Notes: generated from the sequence alone by a model not told the origin. Numbered from the stretch's first letter, positions 25,701 through 34,860 are shown. The stretch is DNA of 64,000 nt from Polynucleobacter sp. MWH-Aus1W21 (GCF_018687275.1 NZ_CP061287.1:496001-560000); one strand, 5' to 3'. Translations and numbers: made by a program.

Positions 25701-26301
25701 GGCTGCCTTGGATGAATTGTCTAGTTCACGTGAGCGTAAGCAGTTCTTGGATGCTCAATCTGCTGACTTGAACGAAGCAATGCAGACCTTGACAGATGCG
25801 ATTGCCAAGATCGATGCAGAGACCCGTGATTTATTGCAAGGTACCTTCGATCAGGTTAACGCCCACTTTGGAAAGCTATTCCCTGAATTATTCGGCGGTG
25901 GTCATGCTGAGTTGGTGATGACAGGGGAAGAGATTCTGGACTCCGGTGTTCAAGTAATGGCGCAGCCTCCTGGCAAGAAAAATAGCTCTATTTACCTCCT
26001 CTCTGGTGGCGAAAAGGCTTTGACTGCGATCGCGTTGGTGTTCTCACTATTCCTCTTGAATCCAGCTCCATTCTGTTTGCTGGATGAGGTTGATGCGCCA
26101 TTGGATGATGCAAATACCTTGCGTTATGCCAATCTAGTGGCCAAAATGTCAGATAAGACACAGTTTTTGTTTATCTCCCATAACAAGATCACTATGGAAA
26201 TCGCTCATCAATTGATTGGTGTCACGATGCAAGAGCAGGGTGTATCCCGTATTGTTGCGGTGGATATTTCTTCTGCAGTATCAATGGTAGAGGCTGCCTA
26301 A
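22780..26301 (+). CDS. smc: Chromosome segregation protein SMC
   Basis: Condensin ATPase that organises and segregates the chromosome. The 1173-aa protein shows the full SMC plan: an N-terminal head with Walker A GPNGCGKSN (31-39), a coiled coil (about 170-500), a hinge (about 505-650), a returning coiled coil rich in Gln, Glu and Ala (about 660-1010), and a C-terminal head with signature LSGGEKA (about 1074-1080) and Walker B CLLDEVDAPLDD. The start is GTG. The stop is immediately followed by the zipA ATG. ScpA/ScpB are not in the window. Confidence 0.97.
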   Translation: MQLKSIKLSGFKSFVDPTHFEMPGQLIGVVGPNGCGKSNIIDAVRWVLGESRASELRGESMQDVIFNGSGLRKPSGRASVELIFDNTEGRAQGQWSAFTELGIKRVLTRDGNSSYYVNNQVVRRKDIQDIFLGTGMGPRGYAIIGQGTINRILEAKPEELRVFLEEAAGVSKYKERRKETASRLEDTVENLTRVEDILRELDQQLTRLEKQATVAERHAELSTQMKSQQQLLWFVRQTEAGKEQERHANGIRDTQVGLEEQTAKLRHVEAELETMRTQQYALQDKVSQAQGDLYQTNSDVSQVESQILYVQEARQRLQQQTQDLQAQLQRWTVQETDAAQAQRTTEHELSLAAEKEQTLLADLNGLQEQMPSREEAYQNASRELNSARDALASIEQRLASLGERLRSMSAQSDELKGRETRLVGEFDGLRRPDAEALQMAIDRQAMAARKVEEAKQRAGETQQRVPAADEARNAAQQKIQEANQDLAQTEAKLTALTALQASVQAQGKIGPWLESKGLKESKRLWQELKVESGWEAALESVLRERLAAVTAKSVQETLALANDAPPSRLAILLTEEITPAHTSAPADFTPLLSRVQSAGAARLTSVLQEWLDNIYIASSLEDALHRREKLPAGGAFVTQQGHLVSRVGVQLYAADSEQAGMLARAQEMESLEKQLRAQQLMQSELKGELDQCVANYQAAHQAAEQARENAEHAVQESHGFEVERMQLTQAEEQYSQRAAQIQGELSELRQQMEQVSQTQEQSAAELLESEESKQGLQEALQVAQEKLEHSTEERDRLRESLRAAEMAAQEAAFATRSLQQRIADLQRDQSTARTQIMEIQDKHDAAAQELETLSDEEAQDKLQGLLLARSAREAALANARTEQDALLHQLREADESRMQVERSLQPMRDKVVDLQLREQAARLNFEQFATLLSDAEADLTALEASFSPDLKVGALQSEVNRLNTEIQSLGPVNMAALDELSSSRERKQFLDAQSADLNEAMQTLTDAIAKIDAETRDLLQGTFDQVNAHFGKLFPELFGGGHAELVMTGEEILDSGVQVMAQPPGKKNSSIYLLSGGEKALTAIALVFSLFLLNPAPFCLLDEVDAPLDDANTLRYANLVAKMSDKTQFLFISHNKITMEIAHQLIGVTMQEQGVSRIVAVDISSAVSMVEAA

Positions 26302-27375
26302 ATGTATGTAGAACAAATCATGACGATGTTGGGTTTGTCTGATTTGCAATTGGCGCTGGCTGTTATTGGCCTTTTAATTCTGATAGCCGTAGCTGTTCTG
26401 AACATTAAGTACGCTCGCGCTCGCCGAAAAGCAAAAGAGCAAAGCGAATATGCTGTCGATGATCGCTTTGCACGTGAACCAAGCTTTACCCAGGGATTTG
26501 CAGATGCTGATGCATCGGGTCGAGCAGAGCCAAGCTTTGGTGAAATCCTCACAACAATCTCCGCCCCAGAAAAGTTTGCGATTGATCCTCGCATTGATTG
26601 CGTTATTACTTTGCGTTTTGATGACGCTATTAGCGGCGCAGAAATTCTGGCAGAAATTAACGCTTGGACCGACCTTGAAGCACAATCTACAGCACGTTGG
26701 ATGTGCGAAGGTTTAAACGCGGATGTCGATGCCGCTGAAGACTGGGAAGAATTAAATCCTGAAGGATCTTATTCAGAGTTACAGCTGGCCATTCAGTTGG
26801 CTAGCCGCAAAGGTCCGATTGGTGTTTTGGAACTTTCTGATTTCTGCTCTCGTGCCCAGGCTCTTGCCGAAACTTTAGGTTCGCAAATTGATATGCCTAG
26901 CGTCAGCACCATGCTGGAGAGCGCTAAAGAATTGGACGTGATGGCTGCTGAGAGTGATATTCAATTGAGCATCAATGTGCTATTTGATGAACCATGCCCT
27001 TGGGGTAACTTTGATGCCCTCATGCGCCAACGCGGCTTCAAGTTATCTCGTAACGGACGCCAATATGAATACCTTAGCAAAGCCTTAGTACTTTTCAATA
27101 GCGCCGACTTGGATCCGAATAGGTCTGTCACTCAAGTTACTTTGCTGTTGGAAATTCCTTTGGTTCCACAAGAAGAACGCGCATTTGAAAGAATGCTCTC
27201 CGAAGGCGTTGAGATTGCACAAGCCGCTCATGGCCGCTTAGTGGATGACAATAGCATTAACTTAAGTGAAGCTGCGGTTATTAGTATTCGCCAGCACCTT
27301 GATGTTCTCTATGCCAATCTCGAGAAGTCTGGCGTTCCTGCTGGATCTTCTACAGCTAGCAGACTATTTAGCTAG
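26302..27375 (+). CDS. zipA: Cell division protein ZipA-like
   Basis: Anchors FtsZ to the inner membrane at the division site. The 357-aa protein has a membrane segment at about 16-38, followed by a basic stretch, a variable linker and a C-terminal ZipA/FtsZ-binding-type domain (about 215-350). Similarity to enterobacterial ZipA is low, and the linker lacks the usual Pro/Gln-rich composition, so the name rests on architecture and on the smc-zipA-ligA order that is conserved in Burkholderiales. It starts directly after the smc stop with no gap. Confidence 0.8.
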   Translation: MYVEQIMTMLGLSDLQLALAVIGLLILIAVAVLNIKYARARRKAKEQSEYAVDDRFAREPSFTQGFADADASGRAEPSFGEILTTISAPEKFAIDPRIDCVITLRFDDAISGAEILAEINAWTDLEAQSTARWMCEGLNADVDAAEDWEELNPEGSYSELQLAIQLASRKGPIGVLELSDFCSRAQALAETLGSQIDMPSVSTMLESAKELDVMAAESDIQLSINVLFDEPCPWGNFDALMRQRGFKLSRNGRQYEYLSKALVLFNSADLDPNRSVTQVTLLLEIPLVPQEERAFERMLSEGVEIAQAAHGRLVDDNSINLSEAAVISIRQHLDVLYANLEKSGVPAGSSTASRLFS

Positions 27376-27384
27376 GAAATCGCC

Positions 27385-29400
27385 TTGTCGTCCACAAGTC
27401 CGACAAATTTAGCGGAGCGCTACGCATTCTTGCAGGCCGAGCTCGCGCGCCTTGAGCATGCTTACTATGTTCTAGATAATCCACTCCTGCCTGATATTGA
27501 GTATGACCGCCTCTATCGCGAGTTATTGGATATTGAAGCCGCTCATCCAGAATGGGTTACCCCAGAGTCTTTATCTCAGCGTGTAGGTGGGGCAGCATTA
27601 AAAGAGTTTGATTCGGTCACCCATGCAGTGCCGATGCTTTCATTGAATAACGCCTTTGAAGATGCTGAATTGATTGCCTTTGACCGTCGCTGTCGTGAGG
27701 CGCTCCACTCAGATCATGTCACTTATGCTGGTGAACTCAAGTTCGATGGCCTTGCAATATCGCTTCGTTATGAAAATGGCTCATTAGTTACCGCTGCAAC
27801 TCGTGGTGATGGAGCTAGCGGTGAAGATGTCACGGCCAACATCAAAACGATTCGCGCTATTCCGCTCAAGCTAACTGGAAAAAACATTCCACAAGTCTTA
27901 GAGGTGCGCGGCGAGGTCTTTATGTATCTCAAAGACTTTGAGAAGATGAATCGACAGGCAGCAGAGTTGGGTGAGAAAGAATTTGCCAATCCTCGTAATG
28001 CAGCGGCAGGTAGCCTGCGCCAACTAGATTCGAAGATTACCGCCAAAAGACCATTGTCTTTCTTTGCCTATGGCTTGGGTGCTCTAGAGCCTCAGTCTTG
28101 GTTGCCTAAAACCCATGCAGAACTACTTAATACCTATGCTGAATTGGGTCTACCGGTTTGCTCGGAGCGCAAAGTACTCCATTCTGTGGAAGAGATATTG
28201 GCCTTCTACAACGAGATAGGTGCAAAGAGAGATTCATTGCCATATGACATTGATGGCATTGTCTATAAGGTGAACTCATTCGCCGAGCAAGCTAAGTTGG
28301 GATTTGTATCAAGAGCCCCTAGATTTGCGTTGGCCCATAAGTATCCCGCTCAAGAAGCCCTCACTACCGTTTTAGGTATTGACGTACAAGTAGGGCGCAC
28401 GGGCGCAATCACTCCAGTAGCAAGACTTGCTCCTGTAGAAGTGGGTGGCGTCACAGTCACTAATGCAACCTTACATAACGAAGACGAAGTCAAACGCAAA
28501 GATGTACGAATTGGCGATACCGTTTCAGTACGTAGAGCAGGTGATGTAATTCCTGAGGTGGTATCGGTAATTAAGGATCGACGTCCAGCAGATGCAAAAG
28601 AATTTGTCATGCCAATTCGTTGCCCTGTCTGCGATTCTCATATTGAGCGCCTGGCAGATGAGGCTGTGGCTCGTTGTAGTGGCGGACTTTTCTGTGGAGC
28701 TCAGCGCAAGCAAGCCTTAATTCACTTTGCCCATAGAAGAGCACTTGATATCGAAGGCCTAGGCGAGAAGATTGTGGACCAGTTGGTGGATAATAATTTG
28801 GTTAGAACACCAGCAGACCTCTACAGATTAGGCTTTACAGCGCTAGCCAATCTTGAACGTATGGGTGAGAAGTCTGCAGATAACCTCATTCAAGCAATTA
28901 ACCAATCCAGAAACACCACCTTAGCCAGATTTATCTTTGCCTTGGGTATTCGTCATGTGGGTGAGACCACTGCCAAGGATTTAGCCAATCACTATCAGTC
29001 TATGCATGCATTAATGGATACAAATCTCGAAGACCTGCTAACAGTAAAAGATGTTGGTCCTGTTGTTGCCGACTCCATCACGAGTTTCATGCAAGAAGCC
29101 CACAATCGTGAAGTGATTGAGCAACTGCTAGCATCCGGAATGCAGCTAGCCGTAGAAGAAAAAGTGATTAGTGCTGCAGTAGCAGGTAAAACTTTTGTTC
29201 TGACCGGTACATTCCCAACGATGACAAGGGATGAGGCCAAAGATCTCCTCGAAAAAGCAGGCGCCAAGGTTGCTGGATCGGTGTCCAAGAAAACAGACTA
29301 TGTAGTTGCCGGTACAGATGCTGGTAGCAAGCTCACTAAAGCAGAAGAATTGGGTGTGCCAGTGATTGATGAAGCTGCAATGCTAGATTTGCTGAAATAA
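27385..29400 (+). CDS. ligA: NAD-dependent DNA ligase LigA
   Basis: Seals nicks in DNA replication and repair using NAD+. The 671-aa length is normal. The active-site lysine is K119 in ELKFDGLAIS, followed by an OB fold with ARLAPVEVGG, a four-cysteine zinc finger (first Cys at about 413), helix-hairpin-helix repeats and a C-terminal BRCT domain (about 592-671). Translation starts at TTG with an AGGA Shine-Dalgarno 8 nt upstream. It follows zipA by 9 nt and is convergent with glnD, 14 nt apart. Confidence 0.97.
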   Translation: MSSTSPTNLAERYAFLQAELARLEHAYYVLDNPLLPDIEYDRLYRELLDIEAAHPEWVTPESLSQRVGGAALKEFDSVTHAVPMLSLNNAFEDAELIAFDRRCREALHSDHVTYAGELKFDGLAISLRYENGSLVTAATRGDGASGEDVTANIKTIRAIPLKLTGKNIPQVLEVRGEVFMYLKDFEKMNRQAAELGEKEFANPRNAAAGSLRQLDSKITAKRPLSFFAYGLGALEPQSWLPKTHAELLNTYAELGLPVCSERKVLHSVEEILAFYNEIGAKRDSLPYDIDGIVYKVNSFAEQAKLGFVSRAPRFALAHKYPAQEALTTVLGIDVQVGRTGAITPVARLAPVEVGGVTVTNATLHNEDEVKRKDVRIGDTVSVRRAGDVIPEVVSVIKDRRPADAKEFVMPIRCPVCDSHIERLADEAVARCSGGLFCGAQRKQALIHFAHRRALDIEGLGEKIVDQLVDNNLVRTPADLYRLGFTALANLERMGEKSADNLIQAINQSRNTTLARFIFALGIRHVGETTAKDLANHYQSMHALMDTNLEDLLTVKDVGPVVADSITSFMQEAHNREVIEQLLASGMQLAVEEKVISAAVAGKTFVLTGTFPTMTRDEAKDLLEKAGAKVAGSVSKKTDYVVAGTDAGSKLTKAEELGVPVIDEAAMLDLLK

Positions 29401-29414
29401 TTGAAGCTAAAGAT

Positions 29415-32012
29415 TTAAGCCCCCAACGCCTCTAGCAATTCCGTCTCCAATTGAATCTGTAACTTGGGATTCTTACCCAAGTTAGCGGCATCAAGAAGCA
29501 AAACGTCTTCCACTCGCTCGCCAAGAGTATTAATGCGTGCTGTGTGGATTGATACCTGATGTTTAGCCAACACCCTAGAGATGGTGTAGAGCAAACCAGT
29601 ACGGTCACTTGCTGAGAGTGCGAGAGTGTAATATCTGCCTCGCTCATCTGGAACCATATGCACGCGGGGCTGTATTGGGAAGGTGCGTGACTGCCTTGAT
29701 AGACGACCCATACTTGGGGTTGGTAATGGCTCGCTATTGGTAAGTGCAGCAGTAAGTTCAAATTCTACTAGCTGAATAATGTCGCGATAACTACCGCCTT
29801 CATCCACCAAGTTACTGCCTGAAATTTGGAAGCTATCCAAGGCATAGCCATGACGCGTCGTATGAATACGAGCATCCCAAATGGAGAAGCCGTGTCTCTC
29901 GAAGTACGCACAGATTCTGGCAAAGAGATCTTCTTGGTCTTTAACGTAGACAGCTACTTGCAGCCCTTCGCCAATGGGGGACAGTCTGGCTCTGACAATT
30001 GGCTGTTCACTATTTACTTTATTAAATAGATGGCGTGTAAGCCAGGCAATGTCGGAAGAGTCTTGTCTTAAGAAGAAGGCAACATCCAATTGCTTCCATA
30101 GGTCTTCATAAGCATCATCGTTAATGCCATAGAGGCGCAACTTTGCTTTAGATTCTTCTTGGTGTTGCGCTAACTCTGAGGAGGCATCCGGCTTGGCTCC
30201 ACCTAATACTCTTAGCGTTGCGCGATACAAGTCTTCAAGGAGTTTGCCTTTCCAGGCATTCCAGACTTTAGGGCTAGTACCTCGAACATCAGCAACGGTG
30301 AGTAAGTAGAGCGCAGTGAGATGACGCTCATCACCCATTTTTTTTGCAAAAGCTTTCACGACATCAGGATCAGTGATGTCTTGCTTTTGAGCTGTTTGGC
30401 TCATATTAAGATGTTCAGCTACCAGCCATACTAAAAGCTCAGTATCTTTTTTATCTAAGCCATGTTCTTTGGCGAACTTGCGTGTATCTGCTTTTCCTAG
30501 TTGCGAATGATCGCCCCCACGCCCTTTGGCAATATCATGAAAGAGGGCTGCAATGACGAGTAACCAAGGCTTCTCAAAGTGAGCAATGAGACTGCTGCAG
30601 AAAGGGAACTCATGAGTGTGTTCAATCACCATGAAGCGGCGTACATTTCGTAGCACCATCAGGATGTGTTGATCGACTGTGTATATATGGAACAGGTCAT
30701 GCTGCATCTGTCCAACAATCTTTCTGAAGGCTGGAAGGTAACGTCCTAATACGCTGCTACGATTCATCAGGTGGAAAGCACGGCTTACACCTTCGGGCTG
30801 CTTCAAGATCTCCATAAAAAGCGCGCGATTAATCGGGTCTTTGCGCCATTTGCTATCCATCTTAGTTCTGGCGTTGTAGAGCGCCCTGAAGATGGTTGCC
30901 GATAAGCTCTTTACATTAGTTGTTTGGGCAAACACTAGGAAGGTTCTTAAAATTTGCTCTGGATGTTTTTGAAAGAGCTGCGGGTCGGTAATATCCAATA
31001 CTCCTTGCCGCTCAATAAAATATTCATTACCTTCACCTGGAATAGGGTGAGTAGTTTTGGATTCCTGCGGGAACAGAATGGCCTCAATGTTCTGTAATAG
31101 AACATCATTCAATTGGGTTACTGCTTTAGCTGCCCAATAGTAACGGCGCATGATTGCTTCACTAGCAACCCTTGAGGATTCTTCCTTGATTCCCATAGAT
31201 GCCGCTAGGGGCGCCTGTAAATCAAAAGCCAGAACATCTTGCCTACGTTTTGCTAGGAGGTGGAGGTTGGCGCGTAAGGTTTCTAAAAATCGTTGATTGC
31301 GGTTGAGTTCAGTCAGTTCGCGTTGTGTGACAAGGCCAGCCTCATGGAGATCTTTAAAGGTATCACCCAATAGCGCAGCCTTACTGACCCATGAGATCAC
31401 CTGTAAATCACGCAAGCCGCCAGGACTCTCTTTGCAATTTGGCTCTAGAGAGTAAGGGGTGTTCTGGTATTTGTAGTGACGCTGAATTTGTTCTGCTTGC
31501 TTGGCTTGAAAAAAAGCCTTGGGATCCATGGCCGCTTCAAAAGCTTTGGCGAAGTCTTTGAATAACTGTTTCTTGCCGCACAGGAAGCGGGCTTCCAAAA
31601 GTGAGGTACGTACCGTAACATCTTGCTCAGACTCAGACATGCATTCAGCGATATTGCGGACCGAGGAGCCTATCTCTAAACCCACATCCCAGCAACTGGC
31701 AATAAATTGTTCAACTTGCTTTGATAGAGCGATGGCCTGCTTTTCATCTTCCGGCAAAAGGATGAGGATGTCGATATCAGAGGATGGGAATAAAGCATTT
31801 CTTCCATAGCCACCAACCGCTATTAAAGCGGCTTCATTTTTTAAGCCGCTATTACTCCAGAGATGGGCGAGTATTTGATCGCTCATCTTGGTAAGTTGTT
31901 TGGTTAACTTACCTACTGCTTGTGTTTTTCTAAATTCGTCGTAAGCAACTTCGCGAGCGGCACGCAGGCTAGCTGCATCAATGATATTGCTGGCTGCCTC
32001 GAGCTTGCTCAT
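29415..32012 (-). CDS. glnD: Bifunctional uridylyltransferase/uridylyl-removing enzyme GlnD
   Basis: Primary nitrogen sensor that uridylylates and de-uridylylates PII proteins in response to glutamine. The 865-aa protein has the nucleotidyltransferase motif GGYGR (67-71) with metal-binding D79 and D81, an HD hydrolase domain with HDIAKGRGGDHS at about 490-505, and two C-terminal ACT domains (about 685-760 and 795-865) for glutamine sensing. It lies 4 nt after map on the minus strand, a common map-glnD arrangement opposite rpsB. Confidence 0.97.
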   Translation of the reverse strand: MSKLEAASNIIDAASLRAAREVAYDEFRKTQAVGKLTKQLTKMSDQILAHLWSNSGLKNEAALIAVGGYGRNALFPSSDIDILILLPEDEKQAIALSKQVEQFIASCWDVGLEIGSSVRNIAECMSESEQDVTVRTSLLEARFLCGKKQLFKDFAKAFEAAMDPKAFFQAKQAEQIQRHYKYQNTPYSLEPNCKESPGGLRDLQVISWVSKAALLGDTFKDLHEAGLVTQRELTELNRNQRFLETLRANLHLLAKRRQDVLAFDLQAPLAASMGIKEESSRVASEAIMRRYYWAAKAVTQLNDVLLQNIEAILFPQESKTTHPIPGEGNEYFIERQGVLDITDPQLFQKHPEQILRTFLVFAQTTNVKSLSATIFRALYNARTKMDSKWRKDPINRALFMEILKQPEGVSRAFHLMNRSSVLGRYLPAFRKIVGQMQHDLFHIYTVDQHILMVLRNVRRFMVIEHTHEFPFCSSLIAHFEKPWLLVIAALFHDIAKGRGGDHSQLGKADTRKFAKEHGLDKKDTELLVWLVAEHLNMSQTAQKQDITDPDVVKAFAKKMGDERHLTALYLLTVADVRGTSPKVWNAWKGKLLEDLYRATLRVLGGAKPDASSELAQHQEESKAKLRLYGINDDAYEDLWKQLDVAFFLRQDSSDIAWLTRHLFNKVNSEQPIVRARLSPIGEGLQVAVYVKDQEDLFARICAYFERHGFSIWDARIHTTRHGYALDSFQISGSNLVDEGGSYRDIIQLVEFELTAALTNSEPLPTPSMGRLSRQSRTFPIQPRVHMVPDERGRYYTLALSASDRTGLLYTISRVLAKHQVSIHTARINTLGERVEDVLLLDAANLGKNPKLQIQLETELLEALGA

Positions 32013-32016
32013 GGAT

Positions 32017-32853
32017 TTATGCGCTTGCTAGAGTGGGTCTAAAAGACAAGCCTTTAACGCAATCAGGTGGTGGGTTGCTACCTTCTGACCAGGTCAATAC
32101 TTCAACACCAGTCTGAGTTACCAGCAAGGTATGCTCCCACTGCGCTGACAGGCTGCGATCTTTTGTTTTGACAGTCCACTGGTCAGGCATAGTGCGAATA
32201 TCTCTTTTGCCGGCATTAATCATCGGTTCAATCGTGAAAGTCATGCCAGCTTCTAGTTTTTCACCAGTGCCAGGTTTTCCATAGTGAAGAATTTGTGGAT
32301 CTTGGTGAAACACTTTACCAATGCCATGTCCGCAATATTCTCGTACTACTGAGTAGCCAGCTTTCTCAGCATGCGTCTGAATCACGTGACCAATGTCACC
32401 TAGTGATGCGCCTGGCTTCACTTGGGCAATGCCAAGCCACATGCATTCAAAAGTAATTTGTGTGAGACGTTTTGCCATGACGGAAACTTCACCCACCATG
32501 AACATGCGACTTGTATCGCCGTAATATCCATCAGGGGTAATAACGGTGATGTCTAGATTTACTACATCACCAACCTTCAAAACTTTGTCGCCAGGAATGC
32601 CATGGCAGATCACATCGTTTACTGAGGTGCAAATTGAAGCTGGAAAAGGGGGGTAGCCGGGCGGCTGATAGTTCAGTGGAGCGGGAATGGTCTTTTGGAC
32701 ATCGCGCATGTATTCATGGCAAATACGATCCAGCTCTCCTGTTGTAACCCCAGCTTTGACGTGGGGCGCTACATGATCCAGAACCTCACTGGCTAAGCGG
32801 CCAGCTTCGCGCATCCCTTGGATGTCTTTTTCTGCGGTAAATACACTATTCAT
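32017..32853 (-). CDS. map: Methionine aminopeptidase, type I
   Basis: Removes the initiator methionine from new proteins. The 278-aa protein has the dinuclear metal ligands of the pita-bread fold: D in NLDITVITPDG, D in YYGDTSRMF, H in GHGIGKVFHQDP, and E in FTIEPMIN plus E in the QWEHTLLV segment. It is slightly longer at the C-terminus than E. coli Map. It is divergent from rpsB, the usual position in proteobacteria, and is followed closely by glnD. Confidence 0.97.
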   Translation of the reverse strand: MNSVFTAEKDIQGMREAGRLASEVLDHVAPHVKAGVTTGELDRICHEYMRDVQKTIPAPLNYQPPGYPPFPASICTSVNDVICHGIPGDKVLKVGDVVNLDITVITPDGYYGDTSRMFMVGEVSVMAKRLTQITFECMWLGIAQVKPGASLGDIGHVIQTHAEKAGYSVVREYCGHGIGKVFHQDPQILHYGKPGTGEKLEAGMTFTIEPMINAGKRDIRTMPDQWTVKTKDRSLSAQWEHTLLVTQTGVEVLTWSEGSNPPPDCVKGLSFRPTLASA

Positions 32854-33007
32854 GCCTTGATTATCAACGACTTGGAGAGTTTTGGTTTGCTCTAATTGCC
32901 TAAAAATTAGGCAAATATCCCATTTTTAGGGCGTCTGGAGGCTATTTTGAGGGCAAGCCTCATATTCTGCCTAGGGGTCAGGGTGGCTAGAGCATTGATA
33001 TTTAAGC

Positions 33008-33013
33008 TATAAT
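33008..33013 (+). promoter_or_regulatory. -10 box of the rpsB-tsf promoter
   Basis: A perfect TATAAT about 110 nt before the rpsB start. The matching -35 region is poor (TGGCTA at 32984-32989 with an 18-nt spacer), so the promoter call rests on the -10 and on the position before a ribosomal protein operon. Confidence 0.6.
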
Positions 33014-33047
33014 TTCGGTCTCGGGTCTATTTTGGACTTGAAATCGC

Positions 33048-33097
33048 GAGTTGAGCCTTCCAGGGTGGCGTTTTTTAGCGCAGCTAGGACTCAACTT
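33048..33097 (+). promoter_or_regulatory. Stem-forming leader of rpsB, candidate S2 autoregulatory site
   Basis: GAGTTGAG (33048-33055) can pair with CTCAACTT (33090-33097), 7 Watson-Crick pairs plus one G-U, enclosing a T-rich central part with GGCG/AGCG-type inner elements. It lies 24 nt upstream of the rpsB start and its TAGGAG ribosome-binding site. The S2 protein is known to repress its own operon through the leader in E. coli; that this stem does the same is inferred. Confidence 0.45.
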
Positions 33098-33121
33098 TAG
33101 AACCAACCCTTAGGAGAAGTT

Positions 33122-33871
33122 ATGTCAGTAACTATGCGTCAAATGCTGGAAGCCGGTTGCCATTTTGGTCACCAAACTCGCTTCTGGTCCCCAAAGATGG
33201 CCCCATTTATTTTCGGTCATCGCAACAAAATCCACATCATCAACTTGGAAAAAACATTGCCAATGTTTCAGGACGCCCTGAAATTTGCAAAACAAGTTGC
33301 TGCAAATCGTGGCACGATTTTATTTGTTGGTACTAAGCGTCAATCACGCGAGATTATTGCTGAAGAAGCTGCTCGTGCTGGTATGCCTTACATCGACAGC
33401 CGTTGGTTGGGCGGTACGCTCACTAACTTCAAAACTGTTAAAGGTTCCCTCAAGCGTTTGAAAGACATGGAAGTTGCTAAAGAAGCAGGCGACTGGGAAA
33501 AGCTTTCTAAGAAAGAAGCTTTGACTAACGACCGTGATCTCGACAAATTGCAAAAAGCACTTGGCGGTATCAAAGATTTGAACGGCGTTCCTGATGCGAT
33601 TTTTGTGGTGGACGTTGGCTATCACAAGATTGCTATTACTGAAGCTAACAAGCTTGGCATTCCAGTCATCGCTGTTGTGGATACCAACCACTCACCAGAA
33701 GGTGTTGATTACATCATCCCTGGTAACGATGACTCAAGCAAAGCAGTAACCCTCTATGCACGTGGTATTGCTGACGCAATCCTCGAAGGCAAAGCTAACT
33801 CTGTTCAAGAAATCTTGACAGCAGTTAAAGAAGGTGAAGAAGAGTTTGTTGAAGAAGGGAAAGCTGAATAA
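33122..33871 (+). CDS. rpsB: 30S ribosomal protein S2
   Basis: Structural protein of the small ribosomal subunit. The 249-aa protein starts MSVTMRQMLEAGCHFGHQTR and includes the signatures YIDSRWLGGTLTNF and IPVIAVVDTNHSPEGVDYIIPGN family regions, of normal length with an acidic C-terminus. A strong AGGAG precedes the ATG. It overlaps tsf by one base (TAATG), the conserved rpsB-tsf operon. Confidence 0.98.
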   Translation: MSVTMRQMLEAGCHFGHQTRFWSPKMAPFIFGHRNKIHIINLEKTLPMFQDALKFAKQVAANRGTILFVGTKRQSREIIAEEAARAGMPYIDSRWLGGTLTNFKTVKGSLKRLKDMEVAKEAGDWEKLSKKEALTNDRDLDKLQKALGGIKDLNGVPDAIFVVDVGYHKIAITEANKLGIPVIAVVDTNHSPEGVDYIIPGNDDSSKAVTLYARGIADAILEGKANSVQEILTAVKEGEEEFVEEGKAE

Positions 33872-34755
33872 TGGCCGCTATTACCGCTGCAATGGTTGGC
33901 GAGTTACGCGCCAAAACTGATGCTCCGATGATGGAGTGTAAAAAAGCTTTGACAGAGGCTGATGGTGATATGGCTCGTGCAGAAGAAATTCTGCGTGTAA
34001 AGCTTGGTAGCAAAGCTGGTAAAGCAGCTTCTCGTGTAACCGCTGAAGGCATTGTTGCTGCTTCTATCAATGGCACTACTGGTGCATTGTTAGAAGTGAA
34101 CTGCGAAACAGATTTCGTTTCTAAGAACGATGACTTTTTGGCATTTACAAACGATTGTGTTAAGTTGGTTGCTGAAAAGAACCCAGCTGATGTTGCTGCA
34201 TTATTGGCATTGCCATTGAATGGTCAAACTGTTGATGAAGTTCGTAGCGCATTGATCGGTAAGATCGGCGAGAACATCATGCCACGTCGTTTCAAGCGTT
34301 TTGCTGGTAGCAACAAGTTGGTTTCTTACCTCCACGGTACACGTATTGGTGTAGTGGTTGAGTTCGAAGGCGACGACACTGCTGCTAAAGACGTTGCGAT
34401 GCATATTGCCGCAATGAAGCCAGTGGCTTTGTCTATGGCTGACGTTCCAGCTGAAGCGATTGCTGTTGAGCGTAGCGTTGCTGTGCAAAAAGCTGCTGAA
34501 TCTGGCAAACCACCAGAAATCGTTGAAAAGATGGTTGAAGGCTCAATTCAGAAGTACCTCAAAGAGGTTTCTCTGTTGAACCAGACTTTCGTTAAAAACG
34601 ACAAGCAAACTGTTGAGCAAATGCTCAAGGCTGCAAATACAACAATCAAGGGTTTCACCATGTTTGTTGTAGGCGAGGGCATTGAGAAGCGTCAAGATGA
34701 CTTTGCAGCTGAAGTTGCTGCACAAGTAGCTGCCGCCTCTAAAGCAACTGCTTAA
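33871..34755 (+). CDS. tsf: Elongation factor Ts
   Basis: Guanine-nucleotide exchange factor for EF-Tu. The 294-aa protein has the N-terminal UBA-like domain with the TDAPMMECKKAL motif (about 16-27), the core signature NCETDFVSKNDDF (about 76-88) and the usual C-terminal coiled-coil region. It overlaps the rpsB stop by one base. A strong terminator follows, so rpsB-tsf is a complete unit. Confidence 0.98.
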   Translation: MAAITAAMVGELRAKTDAPMMECKKALTEADGDMARAEEILRVKLGSKAGKAASRVTAEGIVAASINGTTGALLEVNCETDFVSKNDDFLAFTNDCVKLVAEKNPADVAALLALPLNGQTVDEVRSALIGKIGENIMPRRFKRFAGSNKLVSYLHGTRIGVVVEFEGDDTAAKDVAMHIAAMKPVALSMADVPAEAIAVERSVAVQKAAESGKPPEIVEKMVEGSIQKYLKEVSLLNQTFVKNDKQTVEQMLKAANTTIKGFTMFVVGEGIEKRQDDFAAEVAAQVAAASKATA

Positions 34756-34797
34756 TTAGCTGGTTTGGGGCTTGCCCCAGCCGGTCGGCAATACCCT

Positions 34798-34835
34798 AAA
34801 GGGCATAGAAACCTTAGTTTCTGTGCCCTTTTCTT
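34798..34835 (+). terminator. Strong intrinsic terminator after tsf
   Basis: A 15-bp stem (34798-34812 with 34817-34831, one T-G wobble, AAAGGGCA at its base) closes on a CTTA tetraloop and runs into TTTTC TTT. It separates rpsB-tsf from the pyrH promoter. Confidence 0.93.
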
Positions 34836-34854
34836 TGATCTCTCTCAAGCCCTT

Positions 34855-34860
34855 TATAAT
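34855..34860 (+). promoter_or_regulatory. Candidate -10 box for the pyrH-to-lipid-A run
   Basis: A perfect TATAAT 20 nt after the tsf terminator and 81 nt before pyrH. No good -35 box is visible at the right spacing. Its place directly after a terminator supports a new promoter here. Confidence 0.5.
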
